Assembly (NCBI RefSeq): GCF_016466415.2
Contig: NZ_CP066771.1
Location: 930,001 to 994,000, forward strand
DNA from: Ralstonia pickettii
GTDB taxonomy: Bacteria > Pseudomonadota > Gammaproteobacteria > Burkholderiales > Burkholderiaceae
Length of the DNA: 64,000 nucleotides
Reading direction: 5' to 3'
Of this stretch, positions 58,631 to 64,000 are shown piece after piece. Each line of letters begins with the position of its first letter. Position 1 is the first letter of the stretch. A program made the translations under genes and the position numbers. Below the pieces are notes generated by a model. It saw only the letters and a list, made by a program, of their open reading frames with translations, searched no databases and had not been told where the DNA came from.

Positions 58631-60956
58631 ACCCGTACCCGCCCAATCGGCCGTGCGCAGCCTTGGGCGGCGCGCGCTGGTGGAGTGGGGGGTGCTGGTG
58701 GCGCTGGCAGCGCTGTTGACATTCGGCGCGGTGCGCTGGAGCGTGGTCGCGCGGCTGGATGCGGCGCTATACGACACCGTCGTTACGCTGCACGGGCATG
58801 CGCCGCGCGACGATATCGTCATCGTTGCCATTGATGATCAAAGTCTTGACGCCGTGGGGCGCTGGCCGTGGCCCCGCAGCCGCCTGGCCGACCTCATTGC
58901 GCGGGTGGGACGGGCGCAGCCGCGCGCCATCGGCGTCGATATTCTGCTGATCGAACCCGATCTTGCGCAGCCCGAAGGCGATCGAGCATTGACTGCCGCC
59001 ATCGAGCAGGCTGGACACGTCATCCTGCCGGCCTTGCCGGAGCGCACCGAGCGGGGGCGCGTGTATCACTATCCGTTCCTCGGTATCAACGCGTCCGTCG
59101 CGCATATCAATGCCGCCCCCGACGCGGATAGCGTGGTACGCGGCATGTATCTGGCAGAGGGGCCGCGAACGCATGTGCTGGACCATCTTGCCGTGCAACT
59201 TGCGCGGCAGGCGCTGCGCCCGCCGTCATCCGTACCGGCGCTGCCCGATGTGGAGACCGACGCCGGCGGCTGGGTGCGGCAGGCGTATATCCGCCTGAAT
59301 TTTGCTGGGCCGGCCGGTACATACCGGCATGTGCCGGCGCTGGATGTGCTCAACGGCCACGTGCCGCCCGAGGCGCTTGCCGGCAAGCTGGTACTGATCG
59401 GGGCCACCGCATCGGGAGTGTCCGACATCTTTGCGACGCCGCCCTCGCGCACGATGAGCGGCGTCGAAGTGCTTGCCAATGCCACGCAGACGGTACTCGA
59501 CGGCAGCGCCATCCTGCCGGCGCCACCGGGCGTGTTCTGGGCGATGACGCTGCTCCCCCTGCTGATGACCGCGTTTGCCGTGCGCTGGCTCACGCCGCGT
59601 ATGGCGCTTGCAGTGGCGGTGACGGGTGCTGTCGTGTTGTTGCTGAGCGCAATCGGCGCGCTGGTGGTTGGCAATCGCTGGCTGCCGCCGTTTGCGGCGC
59701 TGGTCGGCCCGCTGGTGTTGTATCCGCTGTGGAGCTGGCGCCAGCAGGAAGCCGCGTTGCGCTTTCTGCGCGACGAGCTGCAGCGTCTGGCGCGCGAGCC
59801 CGGCCTGTTGGGCGATACCGCGCCGCTGGTCCGCACCGGCCGCACGCTCGGCGCGCACATGGATGCCGTCGCCTCGCTGACGGACAAGCTGCGTGGGCTG
59901 CGCCGCTTCCTGGCCGATGCGCTGGAGAGCCTGCCCGATGCGACCGTCATCTGCACGCACGACGGCACGATCCGCCTGGCGAATGGCCGCAGCGCAGACC
60001 TGGCCGGCCAGATGCAGGCGCCGGGCCAGATCCGCGCGGCCGCGCTGCGCGACCTGTCGACGCTGCTGGCGCGTGCGTTTCCCGACCCCTCCGCTGGCGA
60101 GCACTACTGGGCGCGCTGGCTCGCCGATCCCACCGGGCTCGAACCCGTCGAGCTTCAGACACACGACGGCCGCTCGATGTTGATGCACGCCGCCGCGCTG
60201 CGGGACGAAGCGGGGCGCCCCGTCGACATCATCGTCAGCTTTGCCGACATCACCCCCGTGCGCCAGGCCGAGCGCCATCGCGAAGAAGCGCTGCGGTTTA
60301 TCTCGCACGACATGCGTTCGCCGCAGAGCGCCATCCTCGCCCTGATCGAGCTGCAGCGCGATGCGTCGCGCGCGTTGGACCGCGAGGTGCTTCTGTCTCG
60401 CATCGAGCAGCTGTCGTCGCGCACGCTGGAGTTGGCCGATGCCTTCATCGACCTGGCGCGCGCCGAATCGCAAACGCTCAAGCTGGTGGACGTGGATCTC
60501 GTGGGCCTCGTGCTCGATGCCGCCGACGAGGTCTGGCCGCTGGCGAATCGTCACCAGGTGGAAGTGCGCGTGGTGGCCGACATCGAAGCAGCGGTGCGCG
60601 GCGAGCCGCGCTTGCTGGTGCGCGCGCTGGTGAACTTGCTCAACAACGCCATCAAGTTCAGCGCAGCCGGCTCCATGGTGACGGTATCGGTGGAGCAGGA
60701 CGAAGCGATGTTCTCGGTGGCCGTGGCGGACCAGGGGGCCGGCATCGCCCTTGCCGATCAGCCGCGGCTGTTTCAGCCGTTTCATCGCTTGCATGAAGGC
60801 GCGGCCAATGCGCCCGCCGGCAGCGGCTTGGGTCTCGTATTCGTGAAGACGGTGGTCGACCGGCATGGCGGCCGCATTGCTGTGCAAAGCACACCCGGCC
60901 TGGGGTCGACCTTCACGCTGTGGCTGCCGCGCGTCGCGCATCGCCACGACGCCTGA
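58623..60956 (+). CDS. CHASE2-domain sensor histidine kinase
   Basis: A 777-residue inner-membrane kinase. A membrane helix (about 20-42) leads into a periplasmic CHASE2 domain (45-295, with IVIVAIDDQSLDAVGRWPWPR and GVDILLIEPD). Three further helices (300-375), a PAS-like region (about 430-545), HisKA with the phospho-accepting H562 in FISHDMRSPQSA and HATPase (NLLNNAIKFS, DQGAGIAL, GSGLGLVFVK) follow. The ATG at 58623 overlaps the LysM/FecR stop by 8 bp. Its likely partner is the regulator at 56254-56967. Ligand unknown. Confidence 0.9.
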   Translation: MTEPVPAQSAVRSLGRRALVEWGVLVALAALLTFGAVRWSVVARLDAALYDTVVTLHGHAPRDDIVIVAIDDQSLDAVGRWPWPRSRLADLIARVGRAQPRAIGVDILLIEPDLAQPEGDRALTAAIEQAGHVILPALPERTERGRVYHYPFLGINASVAHINAAPDADSVVRGMYLAEGPRTHVLDHLAVQLARQALRPPSSVPALPDVETDAGGWVRQAYIRLNFAGPAGTYRHVPALDVLNGHVPPEALAGKLVLIGATASGVSDIFATPPSRTMSGVEVLANATQTVLDGSAILPAPPGVFWAMTLLPLLMTAFAVRWLTPRMALAVAVTGAVVLLLSAIGALVVGNRWLPPFAALVGPLVLYPLWSWRQQEAALRFLRDELQRLAREPGLLGDTAPLVRTGRTLGAHMDAVASLTDKLRGLRRFLADALESLPDATVICTHDGTIRLANGRSADLAGQMQAPGQIRAAALRDLSTLLARAFPDPSAGEHYWARWLADPTGLEPVELQTHDGRSMLMHAAALRDEAGRPVDIIVSFADITPVRQAERHREEALRFISHDMRSPQSAILALIELQRDASRALDREVLLSRIEQLSSRTLELADAFIDLARAESQTLKLVDVDLVGLVLDAADEVWPLANRHQVEVRVVADIEAAVRGEPRLLVRALVNLLNNAIKFSAAGSMVTVSVEQDEAMFSVAVADQGAGIALADQPRLFQPFHRLHEGAANAPAGSGLGLVFVKTVVDRHGGRIAVQSTPGLGSTFTLWLPRVAHRHDA

Positions 60957-61367
60957 GGCCCGACGGTCTCGTGTGGCCTTTGCCACACTTCCTTTTCAAT
61001 CATTTGCATTTCGGCACGGCGGCGGCCCTACAGTTCATTGGCCGACCCGCACAGCATGCACCGGTGACACACCGGTCGAGAGACGACGGCACCTTGGAAA
61101 AAACCGAGCACAGACACGCCCGAGGCGCCACGTATGTTGAGCCAGATTGCACCGATGTTTTGACCGAATGCGATTACGAATGCATTCGCGCGCAACTGCA
61201 TCACGCCCTGCGCGGTAACGGGAATCCGCCGCAGTTCAAAGGCTTCTGGCTGGCTGGTCGGCACGTATCCATGTGGCGCGGCGGTGGTCGCGACGACAGC
61301 AATGCACAACAACATCGTCGCACCACCGCCTGATTGCGCCGCACGCAGTCAACTACGAAACCGAGCC
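60957..61367. other. Intergenic region before the degenerate regulator
   Basis: No gene is convincing in these 411 bases on either strand. A plus-strand frame running to 61333 and a minus-strand one at 61028-61315 are open, but neither has a ribosome binding site or recognisable protein. Two ACCGGT boxes 11 bp apart lie at 61060-61076. Confidence 0.5.
61060..61076. repeat. Tandem ACCGGT boxes, possible response-regulator site
   Basis: ACCGGT at 61060-61065 and again at 61071-61076, start to start 11 bp, about one helical turn. OmpR-family proteins often bind such direct repeats. The site lies about 300 bp upstream of the second regulator gene. Confidence 0.35.
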
Positions 61368-62075
61368 ATGAAAATCGGTCTGATCGATACGCACCTCGCC
61401 CGCCAGCAGGCGATCCACTCCGCGTTGCAGCCCACGCGCTTTGAGTGTGTGCCGCTGTTTCTCTCTCGCCAGGTTTTTGAAGCCATCGACTTGCACGGCA
61501 TCAACCTGCTGATGGTCGGTGCGCATGCGCACGACATGCCAGGCCTGTCGTTGGTGCGCAGCGTGCGCGAGCGCGTGGGCCCTGGTATGGCGATCGTCTA
61601 CCTCGCCGACGGCCAGGCCGATACCGAAACCGCAGAGGCGCTCAACCACGGTGCAGACCTGTGCTTCCAAGGTGATATCCGTGCGCCTGAGTTGCTGGCG
61701 CGGCTCGATGCGTTGATCCGCCGCTTTGCCGTGAGCCGCGCCGTGCGGGCGTCGGAGATTCGCCTGGGGCCGTATACGCTCGATCGGCAGAATCGTTCCA
61801 TCCGCCTGCGTGATACGTCAGTGTCGGTACATGCGCGTGAGTTTGAATTGGCGCTGTTGCTCTTTGCGAATGCTGGGCGCGTTCTTTCACGCGCCGATAT
61901 TGAACTGGCGCTCTGGGGCCGTGAGTTGAGCCCGTATTCACGCACGCTCGATACGCACGTGTCACGCCTGCGCAAGAAGTTGCTGCTGGGTACGGAGAAC
62001 GGCCTGCGCCTGCGCGCGATCTATGGACAGGGCTTCTGTCTGGAGCGCGTGATCGACGCCGAAGCAACGCACTGA
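61368..62075 (+). CDS. Atypical OmpR-family regulator with degenerate receiver
   Basis: A 235-residue paralog of the regulator at 56254-56967. The winged-helix part is intact (REFELALLLFANAGRVLSRADIE, SRTLDTHVSRLRKKL). The receiver has lost the phosphorylation chemistry: the Asp position is G51 (LLMVGAHAHDMPG), the Lys position G102, the Thr position A80, and one of the two acidic residues is I6. It therefore probably works without phosphorylation, or by binding another signal. The ATG at 61368 is preferred to an in-frame one 84 bp upstream because it aligns with the paralog start. Confidence 0.85.
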   Translation: MKIGLIDTHLARQQAIHSALQPTRFECVPLFLSRQVFEAIDLHGINLLMVGAHAHDMPGLSLVRSVRERVGPGMAIVYLADGQADTETAEALNHGADLCFQGDIRAPELLARLDALIRRFAVSRAVRASEIRLGPYTLDRQNRSIRLRDTSVSVHAREFELALLLFANAGRVLSRADIELALWGRELSPYSRTLDTHVSRLRKKLLLGTENGLRLRAIYGQGFCLERVIDAEATH

Positions 62076-62102
62076 CAGCCTTGACCCGCCGGAGCCGCTG
62101 CC

Positions 62103-62354
62103 ATGCAATTGCTCTGTATCACCATCCTCATCGGCTTTCTGGCCGGGCTTGTGGCCCGATGGGTGACGCCGCGCAGCGGCGCAAGCGGCTTCGTCCTCAC
62201 CATCATGGTCGGCATTGCCGGTGCGCTGGCCGCGGCCTTTTTCGGACAGTTGCTGCATTGGTATGAGCCAGGCCAATTGGCGGGGTTTGCCGGCGCGGTC
62301 GTGGGCGCCGCCATCCTGCTGGCCGGCTATCACGTGCTGGCACGCGAACGCTGA
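62103..62354 (+). CDS. GlsB/YeaQ/YmgE-family small membrane protein
   Basis: An 83-residue protein with three hydrophobic helices and glycine-rich turns (ILIGFLAGLVARWVTP, GIAGALAAAFFGQLL, GAVVGAAILLAGYHV). The family is often stress-induced, with no firm biochemical function. It starts 27 bp after the degenerate regulator and may share its transcript. Confidence 0.85.
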   Translation: MQLLCITILIGFLAGLVARWVTPRSGASGFVLTIMVGIAGALAAAFFGQLLHWYEPGQLAGFAGAVVGAAILLAGYHVLARER

Positions 62355-62373
62355 GTCGGTCGTTTCAAAGTCG

Positions 62374-62397
62374 AGCCCCGCAAGTCGGGGCTTTTTT
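62374..62397 (+). terminator. Terminator after the GlsB-like gene
   Basis: A 7-bp stem, AGCCCCG (62374-62380) with CGGGGCT (62386-62392), is followed by a run of T residues. Confidence 0.85.
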
Positions 62398-62436
62398 GTG
62401 GGTGAAGCAGTGGAGGAGATTTGACCGCCCACTGCC

Positions 62437-62476
62437 AAAAGAAACGCCCTGACACTCGGGACAGCAGCATCAGGGC
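62437..62476 (-). terminator. Possible terminator of the GntR gene
   Basis: GCCCTGA (62446-62452) and TCAGGGC (62470-62476) form a stem with a 17-base loop; the A-rich 62437-62444 gives TTTCTTTT on the minus strand. It lies about 180 bp after the GntR stop. The rest of the gap at 62355-62659 holds the terminator above and an operator copy, but no gene that I can support. Confidence 0.45.
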
Positions 62477-62628
62477 CAAGAAGACCGCGGCTCTCTCTTC
62501 CGCGGCCGGAGCGCACCCACGAGGGGTCGGTGCAAGCTCAGGTTACGTGGCTGAGAGCGGGCGAATGCAAATCTTTATCAACAGCGCTGAGACCGGCGAT
62601 TCTGGACGGTGCTGAACGCCTGATAAGA

Positions 62629-62642
62629 CGTCGTACAACATG
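62629..62642. promoter_or_regulatory. FadR-type operator copy downstream of the GntR gene
   Basis: CGTCGTACAACATG is identical, in inverted orientation, to 63484-63497 in the GntR/gudD control region. The core TCGTACAA fits the TNGT-ACNA pattern of FadR-subfamily GntR regulators. Confidence 0.5.
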
Positions 62643-62659
62643 CCGCCGTGTTGGCCCGC

Positions 62660-63415
62660 TCAGCTACCCGTTGCGGTCGTTTGAGTGCCAGCCGCTTCGT
62701 GCGCCCGGCGCAGACGCTCGCGGCTGTTTGACAGGTGCATGCGCATGGCGGCGCGAGCGGCTTCAGGATCTTTCCGCGCAATGGCTTCGAAGACGCTGTG
62801 GTGCTCGCGGTTGACCGTGGCGCGCAGTTCGGGCGCGTTCAGATAGCCGACCTGCGCCAGCCCCATCCGCGTGCGGGGAATGAGCGTCTTGCCGAGCTGG
62901 GCGAGGGCGCCCACGAAGTGTTCGTTGCCGGTGGCGCGGGCAATGCTCAGATGAAACTGGAGGTCGGAGGTGGCGCTGTCGTTGCCCTCCGCCTGGTCCT
63001 GCTCGATGGCTTCGAGCGCCAGACGCAGCGCCTCGATCTCGGCCGCGGAGATGCGCTGTGCGGCCAAGCCAGCGCATTCCGTCTCAATGGCGACGCGCAG
63101 TTCCAGCATGCTCAAGATCTCGTGCATCGTCGACGCATCGCCCAGCGGGATGCTGTTGTCGATGCGTGGCGGCAGCACAAAGCTGCCGATGCCGTGACGC
63201 GTTTCGATCAGCCCCTTGGCTTGCAAGCGCGAAATCGCCTCGCGTACCACCGTGCGGCTCACGCCCAGCGCTTCCATCAACGCGGATTCCGTGGGGAGCT
63301 TGTCCCCAATCCGCAGAGATTCACTGGCAATGCGCCCTTTGACGTGGTCCACCACCACGTCCGCCAAGCTTTGGGTGCGGCGCACGAGCGTTGCGGGCGA
63401 GCTGACGGTGGGCAT
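62660..63415 (-). CDS. GntR-family (FadR subfamily) transcriptional regulator
   Basis: A 251-residue repressor. The N-terminal winged helix (about 12-80) has [43 protein letters not shown]-type sequence, and the C-terminal FCD ligand domain (about 95-230) supplies metal and acid-sugar binding histidines ([25 protein letters not shown]). It is divergent from a glucarate dehydratase gene, so it probably represses sugar-acid catabolism and responds to a sugar acid; this is inferred from context. Confidence 0.9.
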   Translation of the reverse strand: MPTVSSPATLVRRTQSLADVVVDHVKGRIASESLRIGDKLPTESALMEALGVSRTVVREAISRLQAKGLIETRHGIGSFVLPPRIDNSIPLGDASTMHEILSMLELRVAIETECAGLAAQRISAAEIEALRLALEAIEQDQAEGNDSATSDLQFHLSIARATGNEHFVGALAQLGKTLIPRTRMGLAQVGYLNAPELRATVNREHHSVFEAIARKDPEAARAAMRMHLSNSRERLRRAHEAAGTQTTATGS

Positions 63416-63469
63416 GCGGTCTCCGGAAAGGGGCGGGTTTACCAGGGGTGGTTCGACAAGAATGTGTCA

Positions 63470-63497
63470 ATTATAGTCGCGTCCATGTTGTACGACG
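63470..63497. promoter_or_regulatory. GntR promoter and FadR-type operator
   Basis: On the minus strand a perfect TATAAT (63475-63470) is the GntR -10. The 14-bp operator CATGTTGTACGACG at 63484-63497 covers the matching -35 position 17 bp away and lies just before the glucarate dehydratase start, so a bound repressor could control both genes. A second weaker repeat ACCA-4-TGGT is at 63441-63452. Confidence 0.55.
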
Positions 63498-63501
63498 ACT
63501 G

Positions 63502-64000
63502 ATGACACGCGTGATGACAATCAATCACTCAGCCACCGAACGCGCAGTCAACACGCCGCGCGTCACCCGCCTCCAGGTCATTCCCGTGGCGGGCCGTGAC
63601 AGCATGTTGCTGAATCTGAGCGGCGCGCATGGCCCGTTCTTCACCCGCAATATCGTCATCCTGGAGGACTCCGCAGGTCATACCGGCGTAGGTGAGGTGC
63701 CCGGCGGCGAGTCCATCCGCAAGACCATTGAGGACGCGACGCCGCTGGTTGTCGGACAACCGATCGGCGCGTACAACAACGTACTGAACAGCGTGCGCCG
63801 TCAATTTGCCGATCGTGATGCCGCTGGCCGGGGGTTGCAGACCTTCGATCTGCGCACCACCGTGCATGCGGTGACAGCGCTGGAAAGCGCGCTGCTGGAC
63901 TTGCTCGGCCAGCATCTGGGCGTGCCCGTGGCGGCCCTGCTGGGGCAGGGGCAACAGCGCGCCAAGGTGCCGGTGCTCGGCTACCTGTTCTTCGTGGGCG
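63502..64000 (+). CDS. gudD: Glucarate dehydratase, N-terminal part (gene runs off the window)
   Basis: The first 166 residues of an enolase-superfamily enzyme that dehydrates D-glucarate (or L-idarate) to 5-keto-4-deoxyglucarate. The N-terminal capping domain is almost canonical: [48 protein letters not shown] and LQTFDLRTT. The metal ligands and catalytic residues are beyond the window end. ATG at 63502 is taken; a second in-frame ATG is at 63514. Divergent from the GntR regulator. Confidence 0.92.
   Translation, partial: MTRVMTINHSATERAVNTPRVTRLQVIPVAGRDSMLLNLSGAHGPFFTRNIVILEDSAGHTGVGEVPGGESIRKTIEDATPLVVGQPIGAYNNVLNSVRRQFADRDAAGRGLQTFDLRTTVHAVTALESALLDLLGQHLGVPVAALLGQGQQRAKVPVLGYLFFVG

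Noticed and set aside
61028-61315. Minus-strand 95-codon frame with a hydrophobic, signal-like N terminus
   Set aside because: No ribosome binding site, unlike any family I know, and antisense to another open frame of similar quality. Not enough to call a gene.
62421-62615. 64-codon open frame between the GlsB-like gene and the GntR gene
   Set aside because: Lacks a ribosome binding site and runs through the probable GntR terminator hairpin; composition not protein-like.
1-64000. CRISPR arrays, insertion sequences, integrases, prophage genes or rRNA
   Set aside because: No regular spacer-repeat pattern, transposase or integrase motifs, phage structural genes or rRNA-like sequence were seen in the window.

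Overview
This window is a high-GC proteobacterial chromosome segment, most likely from Ralstonia or a close relative in the Burkholderiaceae. The reasons are the gene content and order (an iscRSUA-hscBA-fdx-iscX cluster, fab genes next to rpmF/plsX, rpoE-rseA-mucB-mucD running into lepA-lepB-rnc-era-recO-pdxJ-acpS-nagZ, and an efp/earP pair) and the beta-proteobacterial look of the proteins. This is inferred from reading the sequence; no database search was made. Nearly all of it is core genome. No insertion sequence, prophage, CRISPR array or rRNA gene was seen.

Layout. 1-538: start of an exported protein (minus strand) with a LacI-type palindrome upstream, then the iscR control region. 539-6572: iron-sulfur cluster assembly operon with an IscR-type operator, a small DUF3565-like gene and an internal terminator-like hairpin. 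6670-9988: glycine-zipper protein, lysS and a short-chain dehydrogenase. 10014-11118: prfB with its programmed +1 frameshift. 11300-17335: pncB, a LUD-domain protein, an ion antiporter, a 2-hydroxyacid dehydrogenase and rmuC. 17420-20919: small membrane protein, then the molybdenum-cofactor genes moaA-mobA-moeA (minus strand). 21103-24123: rne with a long leader. 24863-28064: rluC, HAD phosphatase, Rieske protein and S49 protease in an overlapping chain. 28081-29412: RsmI-like methyltransferase and Maf. 29607-36205: yceD-rpmF and the fatty-acid genes plsX-fabH-fabD-fabG-acpP-fabF. 36253-49339: envelope-stress sigma factor system followed by a long run of translation, secretion, RNA-processing and cell-wall genes. 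49416-51301: EF-P and its arginine rhamnosyltransferase EarP. 51393-54386: uvrC-pgsA-tRNA-Gly-tRNA-Cys.

The most accessory stretch is 54684-64000: an MFS transporter; a three-gene signalling cassette (OmpR-type response regulator, LysM/FecR-type exported protein, CHASE2 histidine kinase); a second OmpR-type regulator whose receiver domain has lost the phospho-acceptor Asp, the conserved Lys, the Thr and one acidic residue; a GlsB/YeaQ-like membrane protein; and a GntR-family regulator divergent from a glucarate dehydratase gene that runs off the end. The signalling cassette plus its degenerate regulator is the best candidate for a poorly described system. The GntR gene is bracketed by two inverted 14-bp copies of a FadR-type operator.
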